A stretch of 64,000 nt of DNA, from positions 6,820,001 through 6,884,000 of the forward strand of contig CP136062.1 in the NCBI GenBank assembly GCA_032622095.1, in the 5' to 3' direction. Origin of the DNA: Siphonodentalium dalli. Taxonomy: Eukaryota > Mollusca > Scaphopoda > Gadilida > Siphonodentaliidae. The notes under the pieces were generated by a model. The model ran no database searches. It was given only the letters and a program-made list of their open reading frames with translations, and was not told where the DNA came from. The position numbers and the translations under genes were made by a program. Numbering within the stretch: the first letter of the stretch is position 1; each line of letters opens with the position of its first letter. Below are positions 10,048 through 19,530 of this stretch, one piece after another.

Positions 10048-10242
10048 GTCACAATATATCTCTCAACACGACCATATCGTATATGTACCACCCCCCCCCC
10101 AAACTGCCCACAATACCCTAATTCACATATACATGTGCAGAGCTAAAATGAGCCTGAATAACATGTATGTGAAAATCACAATATATCTCCCAACACGACG
10201 ATATCGTATACATACCCCCCCCCCCCCCCCCCCCCCCCCCAC
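10048..10242 (+). repeat. About 118-bp direct repeat, 2 copies, ending in poly-C
   Basis: CACAATATATCTCTCAACAC with a following ATATCGTATA block and a long C run occurs at about 10050 and 10168. The second C run is over 20 bases and is likely length-variable. Bases 9530-10047 and 10243-10706 hold no ORF or repeat I can support apart from the AATAAA noted below. Confidence 0.8.
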
Positions 10243-10424
10243 CGCCAAGATAACCAGAGCCGCGTGACAATGCGCGATCAAATATTATCATTACAATATA
10301 GATAGAACTACTATTCCATGCGTCAATTGCCCTCCCCTAATACTATACAATCAACAAATATTTCCGCCAATAATCATGTCAAATATAGCAATAAGAACCT
10401 ATATATAGCAGTACACAATACGCA

Positions 10425-10430
10425 TTTATT
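10425..10430 (-). terminator. Candidate polyadenylation signal for antisense ORF B
   Basis: AATAAA on the minus strand about 280 bases downstream of the ORF B stop. A plausible end for an antisense transcript, but a 6-mer in AT-rich DNA is weak evidence alone. Confidence 0.25.
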
Positions 10431-10706
10431 CATATGCCTTTTGATATCCATATTGACATGACTGTTGGTATACCTACACCCTATGACACATACATTTTAT
10501 AAATAATACAGCAATACCACTCGTCGTTCACATTCAGATGTCCATGTGGTGTTTTCAATGAAACCAATCTTCATTAGCACGATGTAGCCCAAGTTAAATT
10601 ATATAGGCACAAACAGCTATCAAAGATTGGGCCCATCTTTCTCCTTCACTCCTCCTGCCAAACCTCCTCAAATCTCGCTCATCAGCCGGCCCAACTCAAC
10701 TCCGTC

Positions 10707-11012
10707 TTACCAGTCAGTCTGTTCTTCCGACCACAGATCCATCAACCTTCTCCTCTCTTCCCTAATCTGCTTCCTCAAATTTAAAATGAGGTAACACCTC
10801 TCATTTTCTTCTAGCCACAACGTACACAGATAGCGATCGCTCTTGGATGATACCCCCGTACGGGCGTGCTCATTCCCCCGCTCAAATTGATCGACTATCT
10901 GATCATTCACGTAGGTCAGATAGATCGAATCAACGATCACCCCAAAATACCCTAAACCATTTGCCTTCGCATTTCTCAACTTACACTCTAACTCACTCAA
11001 AAGTTGACTCAT
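10707..11012 (-). CDS. Antisense ORF B inside the retroelement, paralogue of ORF A
   Basis: 101 codons on the minus strand, from ATG 11012. It is helical and charged, with a C-terminal segment NERCYLILNLRKQIREERRR followed by LMDLWSEE. This aligns without gaps over 23 residues to the end of ORF A (9201-9476), sharing NLR, I, ER-R and D-WS, and both begin MS. A TATA box (TATAAAT) sits about 57-62 bases before the ATG. Immediately after the last sense codons the DNA reads CTGGTAAGA, which could be a splice donor, so the protein might continue in another exon. No family is recognised; an antisense regulatory or accessory role is inference only. Confidence 0.62.
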   Translation of the reverse strand: MSQLLSELECKLRNAKANGLGYFGVIVDSIYLTYVNDQIVDQFERGNEHARTGVSSKSDRYLCTLWLEENERCYLILNLRKQIREERRRLMDLWSEEQTDW

Positions 11013-11067
11013 AACTGCAAATATTGAAAGATAGGCCCCAATAATTCACAGCCATAATGGCCAACGC

Positions 11068-11074
11068 ATTTATA
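11068..11074 (-). promoter_or_regulatory. TATA box for antisense ORF B
   Basis: Minus-strand TATAAAT, about 60 bases upstream of ATG 11012, in the same arrangement as for ORF A. The GC-rich stretch with GCGCACGC and TGACGTCA (about 11105-11161) lies just further upstream and could hold activator sites, including a CRE-like octamer. Confidence 0.4.
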
Positions 11075-11324
11075 CCGCTATACCACTAATTACCTTCGTC
11101 GACACGCCTAGCGCACGCAGCGCGGCTAATTGGTACACACACTCGCATCGCGTGACGTCATATTTCGTCGATTTCTGGGGGTACCAATTTTACACAGTAA
11201 CTTGAGAATGACATTACAACTTACACCGGCCGAAAAATCTCATCGATTAATCAAACCAGTTAACCCATAAAAGCCATGCCCACGCGAATCTATCTTTATA
11301 ATCAGATACCGGCTAACCCGCTAA

Positions 11325-11350
11325 TACACACCTATATTTTTACTTATAGG
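11325..11350 (+). promoter_or_regulatory. Splice acceptor before env
   Basis: A T-rich tract followed by ACTTATAG, exon starting at 11350, with branch-point-like CTAAC and GCTAAT words 20-40 bases upstream. It is 13 bases before the env ATG at 11363. Pairing with the leader donor at 1138 would give a compact env mRNA. Confidence 0.55.
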
Positions 11351-11362
11351 GGTGCAAGCGAT

Positions 11363-12184
11363 ATGAAGCCTACAGAAAACTTCGTTAAAGCGACCCTCTT
11401 CATACTTACCATCGGCTTTCAAACTAGTGACGCTATGTTAACTCGACAGAACATGTTATTTTTGCATCACCGGCAAATTGCTGTCTCAAATGAAAATTGG
11501 GATCTCAGTTTTCTCATCGAACTCACACCATATTATACCTACATAGCAAGACTCGCTACCGACATAATGATGGCCCAAAATAAACTCAATAGCATTTGTG
11601 CCACGTTTCATCAAAGCACATATCACCATAACAAACCTCCATTCAGGAACGAGACAAATAACATTAACTTTAATCTCATCAACATTTTGACAGATTTACA
11701 AACTGAATTAGCAGCGGCTCTCACGGAAACAAAACAAATCCAATATGAATATCATAATTATTATCAACTCCATAATACCAAAAGACTCAAACGAGCAATA
11801 TTACCCGTAATAAGCGATATCGCCAAGTTTCTATTTGGCACCCCTTCGATGTCAGATATTACACATGTAGAAGATAACATACGAACCCTCTACCAAAACC
11901 AAAAAAAAATCCAACACGATACTCAAACCGCTTATTCTATCATGAATATAACACGCGTCATTTCAAACGAAAATCGCCAACGAGTCAACACATTATCAAC
12001 AACAATATCCAATATTCAAGCCACACTTCGAAAAGAAACACATCGAACCCAAAAACATGTGCATACAATTGAAATATTCACAATCATCAACGCTAAGTTT
12101 CTAGTAATATTACATGAAATACAACAAGATGTTATCCAAGCAAAATTATATTTGCGACATCTTAAAGTTCAAATGCCTCTCTAA
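11363..12184 (+). CDS. env: Envelope fusion protein, N-terminal part (F-type, errantivirus-like)
   Basis: Starts at ATG 11363, chosen because a splice acceptor precedes it and the first 24 residues form a signal peptide-like segment (KATLFILTIGF). The frame is open back to 11276 with a less likely ATG. Around codon 140-160 there is a furin-type site RLKR followed by a hydrophobic fusion-peptide-like stretch AILPVISDIAKFLFGTPS, the layout of baculovirus F and Gypsy Env. Heptad-rich helical sequence follows. Putative N-glycosylation sequons are present. The frame ends at TAA 12182-12184, while the C-terminal portion is open in the frame one base back from 12166, so env changes frame within 12166-12184. 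Confidence 0.75.
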   Translation: MKPTENFVKATLFILTIGFQTSDAMLTRQNMLFLHHRQIAVSNENWDLSFLIELTPYYTYIARLATDIMMAQNKLNSICATFHQSTYHHNKPPFRNETNNINFNLINILTDLQTELAAALTETKQIQYEYHNYYQLHNTKRLKRAILPVISDIAKFLFGTPSMSDITHVEDNIRTLYQNQKKIQHDTQTAYSIMNITRVISNENRQRVNTLSTTISNIQATLRKETHRTQKHVHTIEIFTIINAKFLVILHEIQQDVIQAKLYLRHLKVQMPL

Positions 12185-13551
12185 TTAACCACCGATTTAC
12201 ACCGGAGATCATAAGCCCAATACATTTAAAAAAGGCACTTGACAGTATAACGAAATTACTTCCAGCCCATTTGAAGTTACCATTCCCCATAGAATCGGGA
12301 ATTGCAAAATATTACCAACATTTGAAGACACATACCATACTCACAGACAGCAGACTAATCATTACCATAACAATTTATTTACGCGATATCAGAATGCAGT
12401 TTGACATATTCCGCGCTATACCATTTTTTTATACATTAGACCCTCGAGACCCAAGACTCAGACACAACAATAAATATACAGTTGCCCGAATCGATATTAC
12501 GCATAATTACCTGCTATTATCTCCCGACCGATCCAAATATACCACCATTGGTGACAATCACCCGTGTATTTTAAACAAATTACCATATTGTAAAATTCAA
12601 AAAATTTCAATCGCCGCATCACATAATCATAACTGCCTACTCAACATATTCACCAATGATACAAAAAATACCGCCACAAATTGCCCTATAGCCATTTACC
12701 CTCAGTATAATTTACCATCCGCTATTAAGCTGGCGGCATGTACATGGCTTATAACAACCACGAAAGCTCATACATTTACAGTAAACTGTCATCACAATCT
12801 CTTAAGAAAACGACCGTATAGAATCACAATTTTACCCCCCATCGCAACGATAACTTTACCACCAAGGTGCATAGCTACATCAGCCAGTATCAAACTAATT
12901 GCATTCACAACTTTGAACTCATCAAACATCACCATCAAGACACAAATAACCCAATTACAATCAACTATTGAATTACATAAATTGCCACAATGGAAGCCAT
13001 TATTTTCCCAAATTCATAACTTGCCCCCTCAAGTATCGATTCCAAACAAGTTACCCCCCATAAAGCAACTATCATTATATGATTTTATGCAAACAGTCAC
13101 TTCCCTGCAACCCATCAAACAAAAGAAAAAACAGGATTATTACCAAATCATCATTCCCGCGGTCAATACGTTCATATTAATTTTACTGATTGCCATCTCA
13201 AGTCGCAAATACATTATTCAGTGTATTACGAAAATTTCCCAATATCAGACTCAACGCAATCACAACACGCGACGAATTAAAATCGCAAAGCGACGAAATA
13301 AACTTAACCAAATGATAAATGGAACTGATATGCAACTTCGTCACAGACTAACCCCACCAATACCCAAGGAAGCTACGAAAGATATTCATTTGTCTCCAGC
13401 TAAGCAACCTCAAATACAAAGTACACAAAAAGATTTGACATTTCCCAAAAAACACCCGCGAGATGTTGATGATGAATCATCCACATTACGACCTATGAAA
13501 ATAATAAAAACTCACGCGTCCATCCATAACCCACCACTTAATCTATATTGA
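12166..13551 (+). CDS. env: Envelope fusion protein, C-terminal part with transmembrane anchor
   Basis: Open from 12166 to TGA/TAA 13551 in a frame shifted relative to 11363-12184; first ATG at 12271. It continues the F-type ectodomain: an early segment of the form FTPEIISPIHLKKAL matches the conserved leucine/proline block of this family, followed by a cysteine-rich region (several Cys between about 12560 and 12880) and a single transmembrane helix at about 13147-13203 (IIIPAVNTFILILLIAIS). A long, basic and Pro-rich cytoplasmic tail of about 115 residues follows. The frame break may be inactivating, a sequence error, or recoding; the last is least supported. Confidence 0.72.
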   Translation, partial: SSNASLINHRFTPEIISPIHLKKALDSITKLLPAHLKLPFPIESGIAKYYQHLKTHTILTDSRLIITITIYLRDIRMQFDIFRAIPFFYTLDPRDPRLRHNNKYTVARIDITHNYLLLSPDRSKYTTIGDNHPCILNKLPYCKIQKISIAASHNHNCLLNIFTNDTKNTATNCPIAIYPQYNLPSAIKLAACTWLITTTKAHTFTVNCHHNLLRKRPYRITILPPIATITLPPRCIATSASIKLIAFTTLNSSNITIKTQITQLQSTIELHKLPQWKPLFSQIHNLPPQVSIPNKLPPIKQLSLYDFMQTVTSLQPIKQKKKQDYYQIIIPAVNTFILILLIAISSRKYIIQCITKISQYQTQRNHNTRRIKIAKRRNKLNQMINGTDMQLRHRLTPPIPKEATKDIHLSPAKQPQIQSTQKDLTFPKKHPRDVDDESSTLRPMKIIKTHASIHNPPLNLY

Positions 13552-14361
13552 TAATTTTCCCAATAATACCATTTTGTTTCCTATAAGGGGCACAAACCCA
13601 CAGACTAATTATAATATCGTTACTGCATGCATACCACGTCAGCTGCATATGTTAACGCCATTATGACACGTGCCAATCCCAAGAGTTAAGACAACTGACC
13701 ACCGATTATCTTCAATAACATTGGTCATGGATCTCGCCAACTATCAACAAACGCATTAATCAAAGTCTCATATACCACACTCCAAACAATATTTCACCTC
13801 TGACACATGCTCTCAACAATTCCCTGTGCAATTGACGGCAGATGAGAAACATTTGGTCTCTCATTACCACAATACCGAATGTATACATATCGTCATGATT
13901 TTATTAACAACACAACATGCATTTATATAATACATCACCAATGTTCATCATTTACAAAACATACCATGCACTATTACCGTATTGTTATATTCATTACTTC
14001 TCATACTTGTATCTCTATATTCTATTATCATACCTTATCCTACATATCAATATAGCACGCATTATGACTGCTTGCACGATCATTTTATATACCAACCCAT
14101 ATATGCTTTTCCCACAATTTATTTCATAATCTCATAATATTGCGTATCATCATTTTAAGACAACTTAATATTGCATATCATCATTTTAAGACAACTTTGT
14201 TCCACATGTATTAATCATAACATCACCACAATCAATGTTATTATACTTCATTTCAGCCTCATCCACATTACATGATCACAATTACCCCAGTTAGGTCCAT
14301 AATTTTGATGTTACATAAGATTTTCCGCTGCGCTAAAAATCTTACACAGGTGGGGGACATA
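13552..14361 (+). other. Retroelement 3' untranslated tail
   Basis: Non-coding. Contains a 33-bp direct repeat in two copies (TATCATCATTTTAAGACAAC, 14133-14199), and at 14317-14343 a hairpin with 8-bp arms AAGATTTT/AAAATCTT. A 70-codon hydrophobic frame at 13917-14129 is probably compositional. Confidence 0.6.
14348..14360 (+). promoter_or_regulatory. Candidate polypurine tract
   Basis: AGGTGGGGGACA ends 2 bases before the 3' LTR, the position of the plus-strand primer. It is interrupted by one T and one C, so it is an imperfect tract. Confidence 0.5.
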
Positions 14362-14817
14362 TGTGAGATAACTACCCATTATAATCTCACAACTTGATTC
14401 AAACTATACGAATGTCCCAATATATAAAACCCCAAACTCAGATATTCGTGTTCGGTTCTCGAAACCTCACACGTCTTAATCTCAGCGAAGATATACACAC
14501 AATGAAGATGGCTCCCAAATATGGTCAAGGGAAATGCCCATAACGAAGGAACCAATCCCGATGTGTATTGCCAAACGCCTCATCTAATATGCGTCCCAAA
14601 TAGTATATAAGAGACAACCACATCCCATCACCTCATGCTTTCACTAGACTCATCTCCTCCCTAGATCATATCCAGGCATCATTCACACCAGGCATCACCC
14701 ATTCGGGGACATCATTTCGCGGCGACTATTGATCATTATATTTGTACACACTGCATATCTTATTCACAACATAATAAAGACTTGTACCTACTATATCTAT
14801 GTGTTCATTACCTCACA
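14362..14817 (+). repeat. 3' LTR
   Basis: 456 bp, reads identical to 82-537 by eye over its whole length, shifted by exactly 14280 bases. TATA at 14604-14610 and AATAAA at 14773-14778. Confidence 0.97.
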
Positions 14818-14821
14818 ATGA
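14818..14821. repeat. Target-site duplication, right copy (ATGA)
   Basis: Matches 78-81. The adjoining fifth base differs on the two sides (t at 77, a at 14822), so the duplication is 4 bp. The pre-insertion site would join base 81 to base 14822. Confidence 0.85.
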
Positions 14822-15172
14822 ACAAAGCAGAAGATACATTTAGTTCCACGCGAATTCGGTCAATGGTGAAAGTTACACGATGACGTTGTTTGTCGACTAT
14901 CGTTGAACTTGACATGATGACATGTTATGATTGAAATGAACATCCTCCCCCAGCACGCCAAGTAATATAGGCCTTATGGTTAGTTTCAGTTCCATGCACT
15001 CTCGACAACATATATAACTATTTATAATTACACCACCAAACATAAGCCTTATGCATGTGAGTATTATTTGGTGGGAATCTATAATGCTAAATGCAGAAAC
15101 AGCTATGTGATTGTTTTAGCTTTGGTTCGTTAATTACGCTTTCGTATGATTATATTATTCTATGTTCTGCAG

Positions 15173-15494
15173 ATTTCTCGACCCAGTCTTGGAATATATG
15201 GACACCGTGGATACGATGTGGCCTAAAGTTATCTTCGTTAGTAATCACATGGGAGGAGTCGAAAGGCCCAAGACATTCTTGCATCATAAACAGTCAAACC
15301 AGCGCCAGATGGATTTTAACATCGCCATTCGGGATCGCCTGGAACATACATCGTGGACATGGCTGGACTTTTCTACTTTCTTCAATAATACATTTTCGGT
15401 AGATGGTGTCCACTGGGATCTTGGTGCTAATCTCATTAAGATGGATATCATACTCGAGCAAATTAACAACTTGATGTGTGAACATGCTGGCTAG
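15173..15494 (+). CDS. Terminal exon of an SGNH/GDSL-hydrolase-like host gene
   Basis: An open exon of about 107 codons begins after a good acceptor (TATGTTCTGCAG, exon from 15173, phase with one base completing the first codon) and ends at TAG 15492-15494. It encodes the C-terminal part of a protein with FLDPVLEYMDTVDTMWPKVI, a SNHMGG motif, and DGVHWDLGAN, the Asp-x-x-His pair that closes SGNH/PC-esterase-type catalytic domains. By family, such proteins are secreted or membrane-bound esterases or acyltransferases. Upstream exons are not visible in the window. If they lie left of base 1, the LTR element sits in an intron in the same orientation. An alternative is a decayed tail exon only. 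Confidence 0.5.
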
Positions 15495-16654
15495 TTGCGC
15501 ATATGCATCTGATGTAATGTTCATGGAAGAAAATACGTTTCTTTCTGTACTGAATACGCATTGACGAGTAGTTACACATTATGAAATGTTATGATAATGA
15601 ATTCCACAAATTGTTGAATTTATAATCCAAACATTCCCCATCAATGATTAATATGACAATAGGTGCTACATAGTAGTGAACGAAGTAAATGTTGTCAACC
15701 AAGTGTTTGTATATTGGAAATTGGGCATCAATAGAACCTGGTGTGAAATTACAGACAGCGGTTGTAAAGCAACCTACTACCGGTAATACCTACTTGTACC
15801 TTATGACATATATTGAATGCAATGAATATATATCTTATCACTATAGCCATGGTATGTCCACGGGGTATTAGGTCTACATAGCTACCAGAATAGCTACCTA
15901 TAGGTCCAAAATAGTATGTACAGAAAGACCACATGTAGATAGTCCAAGTCTTCTCGTACTAAAACCAGCTAAAATATTGGGATGGAGATACTGGTGTTTA
16001 GTCCGAGATCGCGCGCATAACCTTCTTGTGACACGAGTTAAGCGTTAATGACCCGCTCAAATAAAACCACAATTATATGAAATAAAATATCACAATTGCG
16101 ACAATAAACGGATATTTTCCGCAGAAGACATGCTATTTGATCTGAAACCCACATCAGTTGTGAATTGAAAGCGGTATTTTAATGCGAAAAGATACATTTA
16201 CCGCAATGTTTACAAATTTTTAAAAGTATGCGAACTCAGTTGACCTCGCGAACTGTGTTCGGCATTTTCCGTTGAAAATATTCCGAAGATTTCCGACTAA
16301 CAACGCAAATTACGATGAATTCTCCATTGTAATCGTAATTATGTGTGTCAATAAATAACAAGAAATTCAAATAATTGAGGAAAAACACCCACTGTCCCGA
16401 GTGGTATTGATAAGCTATTGGAGGGTCTTCCACTTCGCATGCAAAATAGATAAATATTATTAATTGATGACTGATGTACATGTACAGTACACACATAGTA
16501 ATAACAATTAACGTTATGATTTGAAACTAACTATGATATGATATTGACAGTAAGGTGGTATTACCTACTACGAGTGGTATTAGTAATAATATGATCGTAC
16601 GTGACACGTAATGGAGCAACCACCAAGTTGATCATTAAGTTCAACGTTACAATA
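15495..16654. other. Non-coding flank
   Basis: No gene supported. The 54 bases at 15945-15998 (with GTCCAAGTCTTCTCGTACTA) recur inverted at 29290-29343. AATAAA-like words at 16065-16090 could serve the upstream exon but are not specific. Confidence 0.5.
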
Positions 16655-16659
16655 ATTAT

Positions 16660-17194
16660 ATGATGTACCATACAGGGTACTGCATGTGTTACACCACTCG
16701 GAGAAATGTCTGTGTCGTCACACAAATACCATGCTAGAACTTGGATTAATATATTCGTAATCGTATATAGTCACCAATAGCCGGGTTACTACCGTAGTAA
16801 CGGACATTGCCCATCTAGTGAACTATTCAAACCCAGCATTGAAATCATGGTTATGATCAGTCCAAACATATGAGTAAAGTTCGAACATAAGATAATAATA
16901 GCTGAGAACCTGGTGCGAATTTAACTGTGGTGGGGCCTCGAGCATATCTACCCCTGCACGTCAGAAAAGAAAAGTAGCTTGAGGATGGAAGTGAACCATC
17001 GTCCCACAGTGAAATCAACCAGGCCTGTTTGGGTTTGAATAGTTCACTAGATAGGCAATGTCAGGTACTACGGTAGTAACCCGGCTATTGGTGACTATAT
17101 ACGATTACGAATATATCAATTCAAGTTCTAACATGGTATTTTAGTGTGATGACACAGACATTTCTTCGAGTGGTGTAGCACATGTAGTACCCTG

Positions 17195-17196
<2 letters not shown>
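16660..17196. repeat. Long inverted repeat (about 170-bp arms, 185-bp loop)
   Basis: Left arm about 16660-16838 and right arm about 17022-17196 are reverse complements at roughly 85-90% by eye; shared blocks include CACCAATAGCCGGGTTACTA / GGTAACCCGGCTATTGGTG-type sequence and GTGAACTATTCAAACCCA. The arms are followed by a (TA)n run. The structure fits a foldback/MITE insertion or could form a long dsRNA if transcribed. No transposase is present. Confidence 0.85.
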
Positions 17197-17225
<29 letters not shown>

Positions 17226-17226
17226 C
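17197..17226. repeat. (TA)n microsatellite
   Basis: Uninterrupted TA dinucleotides directly after the right arm of the inverted repeat. Confidence 0.9.
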
Positions 17227-17284
17227 ACAGCAGAAGTTTCCTTAGAATTAATGGATGGAAATGGAATGCCTCTAATATTTGTAT

Positions 17285-17720
17285 TATTTGAGTCGGACAT
17301 AGATTACATTAGCTGCAGGCAATCAATGCAATACGTGTAAACTATGTAGAAAAAGAAATTATTGAATAAAGTGTAGTGAATATGATGCGTCACTTTGATA
17401 TTTGAGTCGGACATAGCTTACCTTACCTGAAGGCAATCAATGCAATAAGTGATGTAGAAACAGAAATTATTGAATGAAGTGTAATGAATATGAAGCGTCA
17501 TTTTAACGCAATATCGATTGGGAGGAAGAGAAATGTCACTTTAATAGTTTAACAATGATATACATATATAATTATAGATTATCCCCATTGAAGACGATCA
17601 ATGCAATGACCAGTGTAGAAATGGAAAAAAAATGTTGCCTGAATGAATCGATGTGTGAACATAAAGTCTCACTTTATTGAAATGTTGAATTGATGGAATC
17701 AACGATGAATTAGCAATTTC
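17285..17720. repeat. Degenerate tandem repeat, about 110-bp unit
   Basis: Units built on GAGTCGGACATAG, GGCAATCAATGCAATA, AGAAATTATTGAAT and GTCACTTT recur at about 17290, 17402, 17590 and more loosely at 17660. Divergence rises along the array. Confidence 0.65.
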
Positions 17721-17879
17721 TGTAATGATGAAATTGGTTCACATACCGGTATACATGTATATGCAGCTGAAAATGTGAATTGACTGAAATGTAATTATGA
17801 AAGTGTCAATGACACTGTAGCTCAATGAGGAAAGGGAATAATTTCATGTGTTACAGTTATTGGAGCGATTAGGAATGTG

Positions 17880-19530
17880 GAAAGTTGAAAGGCCTAGTTA
17901 TGCAAAGATTATAATCCAAGATGGCCGCGACAGCCATCGTTTTTTTGCCAAATGACACAAAAAAGACTCCTTCCTATTTACATGTCATTGTTAACATCCT
18001 TCACAAATTTCATGATGATCCGACAAAAGATACGACCTGTAGCCCGTGTCAAAGGATTTAGTCTTGTAAAGAGTAAAATACAAAATGGCTGCTGGTGACC
18101 AGGTTTCTTGGTTGAATTCAAAATGAACCTTTTCCCATCTACATGTAATTGTTAACATCCATTACAAATCTCATGATGATTGGACCAAAGATTCGACCTG
18201 AAGCCCTTGACAAAGAATTTAGTCATGCAAAAAGTATAATGCAAAATGGCTGCTGGCGGCCATATTTTTGGCCGAACAACCCCAAAATTACTCATTTCCC
18301 ATCTACATGTCCATTTTAACATCCATGACAAATTTAATAATGATCCGACGAAAGATACGACCTGTGGCCCGTGCTAATGGATTGAATTTTGAAATCCAAG
18401 ATGACCGCTGCCGGCCATGTTTTCTGGCCAAATGACCCCAAAATGACTCACTCCCATCAACATGTCAACATCAACATTCATGACAAATTTCATAATGATC
18501 TGACAAATGTAAGGACCTGTAGCCCGTGCCAAAGGATTTAGTCATGCAAAGAGTAAAATCCAAGATGGCTGCTGGTGGCCATGTTTTTTGGTCAAACTAC
18601 CCGAAAATGACTCGTTCACATCTACATGTCAATGTCATCTACATGTCAATAGCGATGACAAATATCATAATGATATGACCAAATGTACAACCTAGAGCCT
18701 GTGCTGAAGGATTTAGTCAAGCAAAGAGTAAAATCCAAGATGTATTTTGGCCGAATGACCACAAAACAGCTCGTTCCCATCTACACGTCATTGTTAACAC
18801 CAATGACAAATTTAGATTGAACATATTTATTGTGACCCAATGACAAATTTCATGAAGATCCGACCAAAGCTACGACCTGTAGCCCGCGCCAGAGGATTTA
18901 GTCATGCAAAGAGTAAAATCCAAGATGGCTGCTGGCGGCCATGTTTTTTTGGCCGAACGACCCCAAAATGGCTCGTTCCCATCTGCCTGTCATTATTAAC
19001 ATCCATGACAAATTTCATGATAATCAGACGAACAGTATGATCTGTAGACCACGCAAATCGATTTAATTTTGAAATCCAAGATGGCTGCCAGCGGCCATGT
19101 TTTTTGGTCGAATGACCACAAAAGGATTCTTTCCAATCTACATGTCATTGTTAACATTCATGACACATTTCATGAAGATCCTACCAAAGCTACGACCTGT
19201 AGCCCGCGCCAAAGGATTTAGTCATGCAAAGAGTAAAATCAAAGATGGCTGCTGGCAGCCATGTTTTTTGGTGGAACAACCACAAAATGACTCGTTAACA
19301 TCCATGATAAATTTCATGATGATCAGACAAACAGTAAGACGTGTAGACCGCGCCAATCGAATTAATTTTGAAATCCAAGATGGCTGTCAGCCGCCATGTT
19401 TTTTGGCCAATGACCCAAAATGACCTGTTCCCATCTACATGTCAATGTCAACATTCATGACAAATTTGATAAAGATCAGACCAAAGGTACGACCTGTAGC
19501 CCGCGCCAAAGGAAATTGTTGACGGACACA
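17880..19530. repeat. Satellite-like array, about 165-bp unit, 10 copies
   Basis: Each unit contains GTCATGCAAAGAGTAAAATC, AAGATGGCTGCTGGCGGCCA, a (G)GTTTTTTGGCCGAA run, ACATGTCATTGTTAACATCC, AATTTCATGATGATCCGAC and GACCTGTAGCCCGCGCCAAA. Unit starts fall near 17890, 18055, 18215, 18380, 18535, 18715, 18895, 19060, 19215 and 19380. A shorter array of the same family lies at 47280-47890. Open frames across it (for example 18840-19040, 19097-19423) are by-products of the repeat. Confidence 0.92.

Larger units (their letters stand above)
82..14817 (+). mobile_element. Complete Ty3/Gypsy LTR retrotransposon with envelope (errantivirus-like), 14.7 kb
   Basis: The element is bounded by two 456-bp direct repeats starting TGTGAG and ending CTCACA, offset by exactly 14280 bases, and flanked by the 4-bp duplication ATGA (78-81 and 14818-14821). 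Order inside is ORF1, gag with a zinc knuckle, aspartic protease, RT, RNase H, integrase, then env; RT before integrase and the integrase GPY/F module place it in Ty3/Gypsy (Metaviridae). The env resembles the F-type fusion proteins of insect errantiviruses and baculoviruses. Its length is about twice that of most Gypsy elements; the excess is a 3.7-kb repeat-rich interval between pol and env, a long leader and an 0.8-kb 3' tail. The LTRs read identical by eye, so the insertion is recent, yet several reading frames are interrupted. Confidence 0.96.

Noticed and set aside
17880-19530. ORFs at 18840-19040 and 19097-19423
   Set aside because: Open frames produced by a satellite unit whose length leaves one frame open; sequence identical in kind between units and frames not maintained.
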